Positions 1 through 7,647 of a stretch of DNA of 21,883 bases are shown in pieces (within the stretch, counting starts at the first letter, position 1; the number at the start of each line of letters is the position of its first letter). The stretch is from UBA1140 sp964573285 (lineage in GTDB: Bacteria > Campylobacterota > Campylobacteria > Campylobacterales > Sulfurovaceae). The notes under the pieces were generated by a model that was not told the origin of the DNA, did no database searches, and saw nothing but the letters and a program-made list of their open reading frames with translations. The stretch covers positions 1 to 21,883 of the forward strand of contig CAZNJD010000008.1 of the NCBI GenBank assembly GCA_964573285.1, read 5' to 3'. Position numbers and translations under genes: made by a program.

Positions 1-192
1 GAAAGGTGTCATCCTGATGAGTTACGACCTTTTTCTGTGAGAGAGAATGCACGGATTCAATCTTTTCCTGATGAGTGGGTCTTTGAGGGGTCTTTGTCGC
101 AACAGTATAAACAGATTGGTAATGCTGTACCTGTTAATTTAGCAAAAGAGGTAGGTTTGGCTATCAAAAAATATTTGGATAAGTTGAAGTAA
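1..192 (+). CDS. DNA (cytosine-5) methyltransferase, C-terminal fragment cut by the window edge
   Basis: Frame 1 is open from the first base to a TAA at 190-192 and gives the last 63 residues of a cytosine-5 DNA methyltransferase; the rest lies outside the window. Two conserved blocks are visible: motif IX (RENARIQSFPDEW), which packs against the target-recognition region, and motif X (QIGNAVPVNLA), which completes the S-adenosylmethionine pocket. The endonuclease gene begins two bases after this stop, so the two are almost certainly one operon, and this enzyme should protect the endonuclease's site. Because the neighbour looks like an Eco47II/Sau96I-type enzyme, the likely target is GGNCC, but the residues that choose the target are not in the window. 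The enzyme class is clear from sequence; the specificity is inferred. Confidence 0.9.
   Translation, partial: ERCHPDELRPFSVRENARIQSFPDEWVFEGSLSQQYKQIGNAVPVNLAKEVGLAIKKYLDKLK
116..138 (+). repeat. 23-bp direct repeat, copy 1 (in methyltransferase motif X)
   Basis: These 23 bases, starting TTGGTAATGC, recur without mismatch at 1455-1477. Both copies encode the motif X segment (GNAVPVN) of the two cytosine-5 methyltransferases. The protein motif explains selection for similarity, but identity at every wobble base is more than the amino acids require. The repeats flank the endonuclease and most of the broken methyltransferase. Confidence 0.85.
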
Positions 193-194
193 AA

Positions 195-968
195 ATGAGA
201 GAGTATAATTTGAGTTTTATAGATGATAGAGATTTATTTAACCATGTTAAAGAGACTATAGAAAAGTACCGATTTAGCATCAATCTAAAGGAGTTCAATA
301 AAAATTTGGTTGACCCTATAAAGCTAACTTTTGATTCAAAAGTGTATGGAAAAACCATTGAAGAGATTATTGAGATGGAGTCTGTACGACAGATGGATAA
401 ATCAAATAGTAATCATATCGGCTATTTTCAACAGAATATTTTTAAATATCTCTATCAGAAAGAGAAAAAAAAGAGCAGTTGGTATGTTCCCCAAAAAGGT
501 TTTGATATTGTTAATGATACAGATAAAATCTATGTTGAGATGAAAAACAAACACAACACCATGAACTCCTCCTCTTCTCAAAAAACATATACAAGAATGC
601 AAAATAAAATTTTAAATACTCCTAATGCAACTTGTATGCTTGTTGAAGTAATAGCAAAAAATAGTCAGAATATCCCATGGCAAGTCTCTTTAGATGGTGA
701 GTCTATGAGTCATGTGCAGATTAGGAGAGTATCTATAGATAAATTTTATGAATTAGTTACAGGAGAAAAAGAAGCATTTAAACAATTAGTCGAAGCTTTA
801 CCAAATGTAATGGATGATGTCTTGGAAGATATACAACAAAATGGTATTGAAAACAGCGTATTTGAAGAATTAAAGGGAATAGATGAAAATATATTAAAAA
901 GTTTATATCTACTATCTTTTCAAAAGTATGAAGGTTTTAATAATTTAAATATAAAAAATATTTTTTGA
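195..968 (+). CDS. Type II restriction endonuclease, Eco47II/Sau96I-like (probable GGNCC specificity)
   Basis: This 257-residue protein would cut double-stranded DNA at a short unmethylated palindrome as the restriction half of an R-M pair. The central region has a PD-(D/E)XK-like catalytic signature: D104 in KGFDIVND, then E115-M-K117 in YVEMKNK, followed by the distinctive HNTMNSSSSQ stretch (120-129). That pattern, and the length close to R.Sau96I (about 260 residues as I recall), match the Eco47II family, whose characterised members cut GGNCC. The ATG at 195 lies two bases after the methyltransferase stop with only a weak Shine-Dalgarno sequence, suggesting translational coupling. The stop codon at 966-968 is in the same frame as the broken methyltransferase that follows. 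Family recognition is from memory of motifs; the exact site is inferred. Confidence 0.82.
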   Translation: MREYNLSFIDDRDLFNHVKETIEKYRFSINLKEFNKNLVDPIKLTFDSKVYGKTIEEIIEMESVRQMDKSNSNHIGYFQQNIFKYLYQKEKKKSSWYVPQKGFDIVNDTDKIYVEMKNKHNTMNSSSSQKTYTRMQNKILNTPNATCMLVEVIAKNSQNIPWQVSLDGESMSHVQIRRVSIDKFYELVTGEKEAFKQLVEALPNVMDDVLEDIQQNGIENSVFEELKGIDENILKSLYLLSFQKYEGFNNLNIKNIF

Positions 969-1522
969 AAGTTTAAAATCATAAAAATCACCTCCTTATT
1001 CACAGGAGTAGGAGGTTTAGACCTCGGTTTCAAAAAAGCAGGATTTAAAACTATATGGGCAAATGAATATGACAAAGATATTTGGGAGAGTTACGAGAAA
1101 AATTTTTCACATACCAAACTAGATAGAAGAAGCATAACCCAAATTCCATCGAGTGAGATACCTGATAGTGTAGGGATTATTGGTGGGCCTCCGTGTCAGA
1201 GTTGGAGTAAGGCAGGGACGCTTAGAGGGATAGAGGATAAGAGGGGGCAACTCTTTTTTGAGTTTATACGAGTTTTGAGAGATAAAAAACCTCTCTTTTT
1301 CTTGGCAGAGAATATATCAGGAATGTTGGCAAGTCGGCATAGTGAGGCTTTGGAGGGTATCAAGAGGCTTTTTAGAGAGAGTGGATATGTGCTATCTTTT
1401 AAACTGATGAGTATAAGTTCTATTATAAAAATGTGATGGCAGGGTATAAGATGGTTGGTAATGCTGTACCTGTTAATCTTGGGTACTATTTGGCTAAGAG
1501 AATTTTTGAGGATTTGACATAA
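969..1522 (+). pseudogene. Decayed second DNA (cytosine-5) methyltransferase, M.HaeIII-like, internally deleted
   Basis: Frame 3 right after the endonuclease stop encodes the N-terminal half of a cytosine-5 methyltransferase: motif I (SLFTGVGGLDLGF), motif IV with the catalytic cysteine (IIGGPPCQSWS) and motif VI (LAENISGM). It closely follows the M.HaeIII (GGCC) pattern as I recall it. There is no ATG, GTG or TTG before motif I; the expected start position reads ATC/ATA. After SGYVLSFKL at about 1403 the sequence jumps to the C-terminal part in another frame (from about 1406, DEYKFYYKN, then motif X, YKMVGNAVPVNL) and ends at TAA 1520-1522. Motif VIII, the target-recognition region and motif IX are missing, about 130 residues relative to M.HaeIII. 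The original frame stops at TGA 1434-1436. Methylation activity is not expected. Confidence 0.88.
1455..1477 (+). repeat. 23-bp direct repeat, copy 2 (in methyltransferase remnant)
   Basis: Perfect second copy of the repeat at 116-138, lying in the 3' remnant of the decayed methyltransferase. Recombination between the copies would remove the endonuclease and the front of the remnant, and leave the first methyltransferase with the remnant's tail. Confidence 0.85.
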
Positions 1523-1660
1523 ATCTGTACCGATAGCTCTTTAAGTCAAAAGTTTAAGGATTTAAGAGAATTAAAAACACCTTTTTGCTCATTTATCACA
1601 CCTTAAAATATAATTGATGTTATACTCTTATTAAAAGAGATAAGTTTGTCAGAATTTGCA

Positions 1661-4633
1661 CTATTTTTTTTCAAAGTTCCTCTCGGTTGGAATTGCTGAT
1701 TTAAAATCATCTCTATAATGTAGCTTAACCCCCTCATCAGTCATAACAAATCCAGTAATCTGTATCTTGCCCTCATGTACCATATTGTGATGCCTTTTAC
1801 ATAAAGGAATGAGATTATATTTATGATTTTTATCTACACCCCCAATTTTACCTCTATCATTTGCCATTTTTTGAGGTACTATATGGTGAACATCTTCTAC
1901 CACCTCATCACATAATGCACATTTAGTTAGATATAGATTTTTGTTATATCTACTTCTTTTTTTCTGTTTGAGTATTTTAAGTTCTGATTTATTACCTATA
2001 ATTGAGTCTCGTATAGTATAAGCATTTTTTAAAAATGATTCATCCATATGTAAAGATTTGGCAAATTCTAATCCATATAGTGAACTTCCCATTCCAAATT
2101 GTAACTCTCTATTATATATTAATTTATCACTATTTTCATCATATTTTACCCCTAAATGCAAAAATATAAGCTCTTTAATATTTTGCAGCTGTTCTATATT
2201 TTTTAGTTGATGTAGATGTGTTGCAAATATAAAATTTGCATCAATATCTAATAGTTTTAGTATAGCTCCAGATACAATTGCTAAACCTGACTCTGTTTCT
2301 GTTCCTTGTGAAATTTCATCTCCCAAAACTAAACTATTTCTTCCTGCTCTATTAAATATATTTTTCAACTCCATCATCTCTACTGAAAAAGTAGATAATC
2401 CTTTATATAAATTATCTTTAGATACAATTCTAGTAAATAGCTTATCATACATACTAAACCGTAGCTCTACAGCAGGAACGAAAAAACCAGCCTGAGCTAA
2501 TATTACTGATAGACCGATACTTTTCATTAATGAAGATTTACCAGAAGAGTTTATACCATATAGTAATACACCTTTGACCGCACTATTCTCACTAGCATTA
2601 AGTGTAATATGGTTATGTTCTGTGGTGATACCATCTCCTAGATATATATCATTAGGTACATATATACCACTATTTTCGTTAGCTTCTATAATAGGATGTC
2701 GCAGACCTATAGCCTCATATCCATTTCCATCTACAATAATAGGACGGCTAAGTTGCATTTTTTTAGTACATTTAGCATTTGATATAGCTACATCAATATT
2801 GGCAACAAATGATATAAGCTCATTAAGTAGATGTGAAAATCTCTTATCTAATTCATCTAAACTTTTAATATAACGGCTTTTGACAAGTGCTACTAATTTA
2901 ACTTGATTACTCTCATAATTTTGGGTTATTAGTTCAAATAGTTTAGAGTTTATTTTTACACTATTTTTAAGCCGTTTATAGTGAAAATCTTTGAAAAAAT
3001 AGTGAGTACCATCTATCGTAACAAATGACTCTTTTAGCTCTTTTTCTATCATAGTAAATCTATTTTTAGTTAGATTAATACTAAACCCCTCACTATCAAG
3101 ATATCCAATATCAGCATAACCATTTTTTGAGTTGTTTTTAATCTGCTTAAGCTCAACTATAGTATCTATATGTGATATAACCTGTTCTAGTTTGAGTATC
3201 TCATCTTTTTGCTTTTGTAAAAGCGTATCTATATTTGGATAAATTCCATTTCTAAATATATTATCATCTATCTGCTCTATCCTAAATTTGGCACATATAT
3301 TCAAATCAAATGTATCTGTGAGATATTTACGAAACTCTGTAATCTCATCATCTAGTTTACTATCATACTCTATAGCATCTTGTTTGGCATCTTTTAGTAG
3401 TTTAGCTATGGCATAGAGTGACATACTAATATATGTCAATTCAAGAGGATGCAGTTTTTGTAGTTTGAGTCGTCTTGATATTCTCTCTAAATCATATATA
3501 TTTTTGAGATGTGTATCATATTTATCACTTCTTTCTATTAGTTTTTGAGATAAATCATATCTAGCTTCTAATATCTCTTTATCTACAATTGGACACAGTA
3601 GCCTCTCTTTTAATAATCGTTTCCCAAAAGCTGTAGAGGTTTTATCTATTAATCTTAGCAGTGTAAGTTCAGAACTATCCCTAGAGATAACACCTAACTG
3701 TTCTAGTGCATTATTTCCAAGATAGAGATAACCACTAGCCCCCAAAAATATAGGTTTATTCATTTTCCCTATTATCAACTCATCATGTTCTATAATAAAC
3801 TCAATCAATATAGCCAAAGACTCTGTAGTATAAGGGTATCTCTCCAAATCAAGATACTCAATAGCTGACAGAAATGAGTTTATCTGATATACTCTACTAA
3901 AAAGCTCATTTTGATAAGCTATCTTGCACCTAGAAGTATTGAAAGAGGTGTGATATTGATTTAATTCCAAGTAGTTATTTATCCACTCTTTGTCTATTTT
4001 ATCATTATCTAATGTAACTATCACTTCTGCTGTATTATAAGTTTGTAGTAGATTGAATAGCTCATCAAGTGCATAAGTTTTATCATCTCTAGTTGAGTGC
4101 ATCTCATTAATTATAGTTTTGCCTGTAGTCACATCAATAGCACTATATCCAACCGAATAAATCCCTTGGTTCTCATCAACTATAAAAGATACTATATTAT
4201 TTTCACTACTCTCTATTTGATACTCAAAATTTGTTCCTGGTGAAATAATATTAGAGATATATCTAGTAATATTAGGTGGTGTACCTCTCTGTTTGACCAT
4301 GACAATAGTATATTTTTTTGTAGCAATAAGTCTAGCTATATATCGTTCTATAGATACAGTAGGTACACCTGCAAGTAGAGGATTTTTGAGAGAGTTTTCG
4401 AGTATATTTTTGTTTTTACGAGTTAATTGGATATTGAGCAGTTGGGCTATCTCTTTGGCTTTACCAATTTTTAGTTCATCATTATTGACCTCATAAAGCT
4501 CAAAGAAACTACCTATCTCTATAAGTATAATAGTATTATCACCATATTTTTTTTCAAAATATATTTGGAGTTCAAAATATATTTCAGTAAGTAGTTTACC
4601 TTTGATATTTAAAATCTTTGATGCTTGTTCCAA
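1661..4633 (-). CDS. mutS7: MutS7-type DNA mismatch repair protein with C-terminal HNH endonuclease domain
   Basis: This 990-residue protein should bind mismatched DNA, use ATP as a clamp switch, and cut DNA through its own nuclease. Domain I (about 15-135) holds the mismatch-wedge motif as F43-F44-E45 in GSFFELY, then LLAGVP and SPGT blocks. A connector, lever and clamp region follows (about 150-640). The ATPase has Walker A GINSSGKS at 693-700 (K699) and Walker B LVLGDE (D772, E773), with the dimer helices after it. The tail (about 900-990) is an HNH/zinc domain: C905-x2-C908, H916-H917, N940, C945-x2-H948-H949, H953. This layout is known as MutS7, reported from epsilonproteobacteria, octocoral mitochondria and giant viruses. 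Translation starts at TTG 4633 because an in-frame TGA lies two codons upstream; AGG at 4641-4643 is a weak ribosome site. Only the in vivo role is inferred. Confidence 0.93.
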   Translation of the reverse strand: MEQASKILNIKGKLLTEIYFELQIYFEKKYGDNTIILIEIGSFFELYEVNNDELKIGKAKEIAQLLNIQLTRKNKNILENSLKNPLLAGVPTVSIERYIARLIATKKYTIVMVKQRGTPPNITRYISNIISPGTNFEYQIESSENNIVSFIVDENQGIYSVGYSAIDVTTGKTIINEMHSTRDDKTYALDELFNLLQTYNTAEVIVTLDNDKIDKEWINNYLELNQYHTSFNTSRCKIAYQNELFSRVYQINSFLSAIEYLDLERYPYTTESLAILIEFIIEHDELIIGKMNKPIFLGASGYLYLGNNALEQLGVISRDSSELTLLRLIDKTSTAFGKRLLKERLLCPIVDKEILEARYDLSQKLIERSDKYDTHLKNIYDLERISRRLKLQKLHPLELTYISMSLYAIAKLLKDAKQDAIEYDSKLDDEITEFRKYLTDTFDLNICAKFRIEQIDDNIFRNGIYPNIDTLLQKQKDEILKLEQVISHIDTIVELKQIKNNSKNGYADIGYLDSEGFSINLTKNRFTMIEKELKESFVTIDGTHYFFKDFHYKRLKNSVKINSKLFELITQNYESNQVKLVALVKSRYIKSLDELDKRFSHLLNELISFVANIDVAISNAKCTKKMQLSRPIIVDGNGYEAIGLRHPIIEANENSGIYVPNDIYLGDGITTEHNHITLNASENSAVKGVLLYGINSSGKSSLMKSIGLSVILAQAGFFVPAVELRFSMYDKLFTRIVSKDNLYKGLSTFSVEMMELKNIFNRAGRNSLVLGDEISQGTETESGLAIVSGAILKLLDIDANFIFATHLHQLKNIEQLQNIKELIFLHLGVKYDENSDKLIYNRELQFGMGSSLYGLEFAKSLHMDESFLKNAYTIRDSIIGNKSELKILKQKKRSRYNKNLYLTKCALCDEVVEDVHHIVPQKMANDRGKIGGVDKNHKYNLIPLCKRHHNMVHEGKIQITGFVMTDEGVKLHYRDDFKSAIPTERNFEKK

Positions 4634-4685
4634 CTGTCAGCCTAATGAGTAGTTTGTTTTAGATTGTTATTTTAGCTATTTGATT

Positions 4686-4691
4686 ATTATA
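4686..4691 (-). promoter_or_regulatory. Candidate -10 box for mutS7
   Basis: On the minus strand this reads TATAAT, a perfect -10 consensus, about 53 bases before the TTG start of mutS7. No clear -35 box is visible, which is normal in Campylobacterota. It lies in the 169-base divergent gap shared with argF. In such AT-rich DNA chance matches are common. Confidence 0.4.
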
Positions 4692-4754
4692 GTATATTGA
4701 AATTGAGCAATTTTATAAAATATCAATAACCTTAACTTCTTTATAAATATTTAA

Positions 4755-4763
4755 TGGTAAAAT
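4755..4763 (+). promoter_or_regulatory. Candidate extended -10 promoter for argF-hemN
   Basis: TGGTAAAAT fits an extended -10 element (TG-n-TAWAAT) about 40 bases upstream of the argF start. The predicted transcript start near 4770 gives a leader of roughly 33 bases containing AGGA at 4791-4794 as ribosome site. No arginine-repressor-like palindrome was recognised around it. Confidence 0.45.
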
Positions 4764-4802
4764 AGTTTCCTTAATTATTTAAAATAGAGTTAGGAACTTC
4801 AC

Positions 4803-5738
4803 ATGAGACACTTTTTAAGCATAAAAGATTTTACAAAAAATGAACTATTAGAGATGATTGCTTTAGCACAAAAGATAAAAAAGCAGACTAAACAAAAACA
4901 GTATGTACCATATATGGAACATCAGACTCTAGGTATGATTTTTGAAAAAAGCTCAACTAGAACTCGTGTAAGTTTTGAGACTGGTATATATCAATTAGGA
5001 GGTATAGGTTTATTTCTCTCTTCTAATGATATTCAATTAGGTCGTGGTGAACCTATGAAAGATACAGCTAGAGTCATTAGTCGTATGGTTGATATGGTTA
5101 TGATACGAACATTTGAGCAGTCAAAATTAGATGAGTTCGCTAAATACTCCAAAGTACCAGTAATAAATGGTCTAACAGATAGTTATCATCCTGTTCAGAT
5201 TATGACTGATTATCTAACACTTTTAGAGTGTGGAGTTACAAATCCTATTGTGGCATATGTTGGTGATGGTAATAATATTACTCACTCATGGCTCATGTTA
5301 TCTGCAAAACTAGGTTTTGAACTTAGAGTTGCTACCCCAAAAGATTATGCTTGTGATAGTGCTATAGTAGCAGAGGCTTTGGAGATATCCAAAAGCAGTA
5401 GAGCAAAAATCAGTTTCAGCCATGACCCAAAAGAGGCAGTAAAGGGTGCGAATGTAGTAACTACAGACACATGGGTATCTATGGGTCAAGAAGATGAAAA
5501 AGAAGAGAGACTTAAAGCATTTAGTGGGTATATTGTGGATAGTAACCTAATGGAATTAGCTCAAGATGGAGCTATATTTTTACACTGTTTACCTGCATAT
5601 AGGGATTATGAAGTGAGTGAAGAGGTATTTGAAGCCCATGCAGATGAGATTTTCTTGGAAGCAGAAAATAGACTTCATGCTCAAAAAGGTATAATGGTTT
5701 GGTTAGATAATCATATAGATGAGGATATAGATGAGTAA
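4803..5738 (+). CDS. argF: Ornithine carbamoyltransferase
   Basis: This 311-residue cytoplasmic enzyme condenses ornithine and carbamoyl phosphate to citrulline, the sixth step of arginine synthesis. The length is typical of the family. The carbamoyl-phosphate loop is STRTR (51-55), the HPVQ motif is at 129-132, the ornithine-binding DTWVSMGQE block is at 222-230, and the HCLP catalytic loop is at 261-264. The SMG motif favours the ornithine enzyme over aspartate carbamoyltransferase. The ATG at 4803 begins at the family's usual N-terminus (MRHFLSIKDFT). The last eight bases overlap hemN, and the ribosome site for hemN lies inside this gene. As I recall, argF and hemN are also near neighbours in Campylobacter, so this is probably conserved gene order. 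Confidence 0.97.
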   Translation: MRHFLSIKDFTKNELLEMIALAQKIKKQTKQKQYVPYMEHQTLGMIFEKSSTRTRVSFETGIYQLGGIGLFLSSNDIQLGRGEPMKDTARVISRMVDMVMIRTFEQSKLDEFAKYSKVPVINGLTDSYHPVQIMTDYLTLLECGVTNPIVAYVGDGNNITHSWLMLSAKLGFELRVATPKDYACDSAIVAEALEISKSSRAKISFSHDPKEAVKGANVVTTDTWVSMGQEDEKEERLKAFSGYIVDSNLMELAQDGAIFLHCLPAYRDYEVSEEVFEAHADEIFLEAENRLHAQKGIMVWLDNHIDEDIDE

Positions 5739-7098
5739 TATTGATTTTGAGAAGTTTAGTAAATATTCTAAGCCAGGACCACGATACACTAGTTATCCAA
5801 CGGCTTTAGAGTTTAATGATGATTTCAATTATAATGAGTATATAAAATTCTTAGAAGAGGAGCAGGAGCAAATATCTATATATATTCACCTACCTTTTTG
5901 TAGAAGTGCTTGTTATTTCTGTGGTTGTAATGTTGTATTTACCTCCAAAGAGGATAAACTTAGCCGATATATAGAGTATCTAAAAAAAGAGATAGATATT
6001 TTAGCAGAACATATGGATACCACTAGAGAGGTTATTCAGTTTCACTTTGGTGGAGGAACTCCTACTTTTTATAAAGCATTTGAACTTGATGAGATAGTTA
6101 CATATGTCAAATCAAAATTTACCAATTGGAGCAGTGATGCAGAGATAAGTTGTGAGATAGACCCACGATTTTTCAATGAAGAGCAGATGAAAGTATTTCA
6201 AAAACACGGTTTCAATCGTATTAGTTTTGGAGTACAAGACCTAGATGATAAAGTACAAAAAGAGATACACCGTGTCCAACCATTAGAACTCACCAAAAAA
6301 GCCGTAGAGTTAGCTAGAGAATATGGAATAGACTCAATCAATACAGATTTTATCTATGGTTTACCATTTCAGACACTTGATACTTTCAAAAAGACACTAG
6401 AACTCTCAACAGAGCTTAACCCTGATAGAGTAGCAGTATTCAACTACGCTCATGTACCTTGGCTCAAAAGAACTATGCGTAAATTTGATGAAACGACTCT
6501 ACCTTCACCTGAAGTTAAGTTACAAATATTTAGATACACCATTGATTTTTTTGAAAAACAAGGGTATAAAATGGTTGGAATGGATCATTTTGCCAAGCCA
6601 AAAGATGAACTATTTGGTGCGATAGAAAAGGGAGAACTACATAGAAACTTCCAAGGATATACAACTAAAGGTGGAGCAAATCTAATAGGAATTGGACTAA
6701 CAAGTATTGGTGAGGGTGATAGATACTATGCCCAAAATACAAAAGATATGAAAATATATGAAAAAGCAATTGATAATGGTAAACTTCCTTTTGAAAGAGG
6801 AGTAAAACTAAGTAATGATGATTTTTTACGCAAAGCTATTATTATGGAACTTATGGCAAATTTTCATATAGATATTAAGAGAGTAGAAGCAGAACATAAT
6901 ATCAATTTCAAAGAGTATTTCGCTGATACTATAAAGGAGTTACAAGAGTTTGAAGAAGCTGATTTAATTAGTATAAATGATAAAGAGATACAAGTAAGTA
7001 CTACTGGAACTCTACTTATACGAAATATTGCTATGCCTTTTGATGCTTATATGAAAAAGTATGCACAGAACGAAAAAAGCTTTTCCAAGACTGTTTAG
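5731..7098 (+). CDS. hemN: Oxygen-independent coproporphyrinogen III oxidase (radical SAM)
   Basis: This 455-residue cytoplasmic radical-SAM enzyme decarboxylates coproporphyrinogen III to protoporphyrinogen IX in anaerobic heme synthesis. The 4Fe-4S cysteines are C57, C61 and C64, with C66 following (FCRSACYFCGCN). This four-cysteine pattern and the N-terminal PGPRYTSYPT block (15-24) mark true HemN rather than HemW. The SAM-contacting GGGTP is at 107-111. The length and C-terminal winged-helix region are normal for HemN. The ATG at 5731 overlaps the end of argF by eight bases and has a GAGG ribosome site at 5721-5724, so translation is likely coupled. A hairpin terminator begins at its stop codon. 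Why arginine and heme genes share a transcript is not evident from sequence. Confidence 0.96.
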   Translation: MSNIDFEKFSKYSKPGPRYTSYPTALEFNDDFNYNEYIKFLEEEQEQISIYIHLPFCRSACYFCGCNVVFTSKEDKLSRYIEYLKKEIDILAEHMDTTREVIQFHFGGGTPTFYKAFELDEIVTYVKSKFTNWSSDAEISCEIDPRFFNEEQMKVFQKHGFNRISFGVQDLDDKVQKEIHRVQPLELTKKAVELAREYGIDSINTDFIYGLPFQTLDTFKKTLELSTELNPDRVAVFNYAHVPWLKRTMRKFDETTLPSPEVKLQIFRYTIDFFEKQGYKMVGMDHFAKPKDELFGAIEKGELHRNFQGYTTKGGANLIGIGLTSIGEGDRYYAQNTKDMKIYEKAIDNGKLPFERGVKLSNDDFLRKAIIMELMANFHIDIKRVEAEHNINFKEYFADTIKELQEFEEADLISINDKEIQVSTTGTLLIRNIAMPFDAYMKKYAQNEKSFSKTV

Positions 7099-7123
7099 AG
7101 TTAATTTTGTTAACTCTATTTTT
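7096..7123 (+). terminator. Intrinsic terminator of argF-hemN
   Basis: A perfect 9-bp stem pairs 7096-7104 with 7110-7118 around the five-base loop TTTTG and is followed by a T run at 7119-7123. The stem starts within the hemN TAG codon, and the T run reaches the 3' end of the lipoprotein gene on the other strand. Read on the minus strand the stem is not followed by a T tract, so it serves the plus-strand operon. Confidence 0.8.
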
Positions 7124-7580
7124 ACTTTTTGGTAACTCTTGATAATTTTATAATAAAAGCTGTAGAAGTAACAAACTCTTTGGCACTTCCAATGATATTC
7201 ATTGCTTGTGTATAAGAACGATATGGACCAACTAATACATAATAGTAAGGTTGAGTATCTTTATATTTTTTAATAATAGAAAGAGGTAGTTCTGCATACT
7301 TTATACGATTAATAAACTCATCATTGGGTTTATGATTTTTAAAGTATCCTACTTGAATATAATATCCTGGTGTTCCAGATTTAGAATATATCTTTTTAAT
7401 CTCTGAACTAGTAGGTACATGTGACTTATAATTATCTGATGAAAAACCTTTTGATACAATCCCTGATTTTACACTATTTGTTGTAGATGTCTTGGTAGTT
7501 TCTTTATTACTCATCCCTGTTTCACATCCCATTAAAACAAACAATCCTGCTAATAAGAGTGTTATTTTTAATTTTTTCAT
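7122..7580 (-). CDS. SPOR-domain lipoprotein
   Basis: This 152-residue protein has a lipoprotein signal peptide: two lysines, a hydrophobic stretch, and lipobox LMGC with the lipidated cysteine at 19. A serine/threonine-rich low-complexity linker follows (about 20-65). The C-terminal half (about 72-150) looks like a SPOR domain, with paired strands in YYIQVGYF and YYYVLVGPYRSYTQAM. SPOR domains bind peptidoglycan stripped of stem peptides, usually at division sites, so this is probably an envelope protein facing the cell wall. The ribosome site AAGGG is at 7589-7593. It lies 67 bases behind modC on the same strand but has its own candidate promoter. It is smaller than typical multi-domain SPOR proteins and carries no lytic transglycosylase domain. 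The exact role is unknown. Confidence 0.82.
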   Translation of the reverse strand: MKKLKITLLLAGLFVLMGCETGMSNKETTKTSTTNSVKSGIVSKGFSSDNYKSHVPTSSEIKKIYSKSGTPGYYIQVGYFKNHKPNDEFINRIKYAELPLSIIKKYKDTQPYYYVLVGPYRSYTQAMNIIGSAKEFVTSTAFIIKLSRVTKK

Positions 7581-7604
7581 GTTATTTTCCCTTAAGTTTT
7601 ATAT

Positions 7605-7613
7605 ATTATAACA
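7605..7613 (-). promoter_or_regulatory. Candidate extended -10 promoter of the SPOR lipoprotein
   Basis: On the minus strand this reads TGTTATAAT, a perfect extended -10 element, 25 bases upstream of the lipoprotein ATG. The predicted leader is short, about 18 bases, and includes the ribosome site. It suggests expression independent of modBC. Confidence 0.5.
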
Positions 7614-7647
7614 TTAAAAAGATAATTCATATCTAAAATAATAGTTA

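Noticed and set aside
969..1522. Possibility that the second methyltransferase is a functional split enzyme like two-subunit C5 methyltransferases
   Set aside because: Split enzymes keep a target-recognition region in one subunit. Here that region and motifs VIII and IX are absent, there is no start codon, and the C-terminal piece is too short.
1..1522. Mobile element or integron carrying the restriction-modification genes
   Set aside because: No transposase, integrase, terminal inverted repeats or tRNA attachment site is visible in the window, although the left boundary lies outside it.
1629..1643. Short inverted repeat (CTCTT/AAGAG) between the methyltransferase remnant and mutS7
   Set aside because: Five pairs and no clear T tract in either direction; not enough for a terminator call. 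The rest of 1523-1660 shows nothing recognisable.
1661..4633. Assignment of the MutS protein as MutS1 or MutS2
   Set aside because: MutS2 lacks the mismatch-wedge domain I and ends in a Smr domain; MutS1 has no HNH tail. Domain I and the HNH domain together fit MutS7.
4710..4721. Perfect 12-bp palindrome ATTTTATAAAAT between mutS7 and argF
   Set aside because: It consists only of A and T, is expected by chance in this composition, and does not match an arginine-repressor or other operator I recognise.
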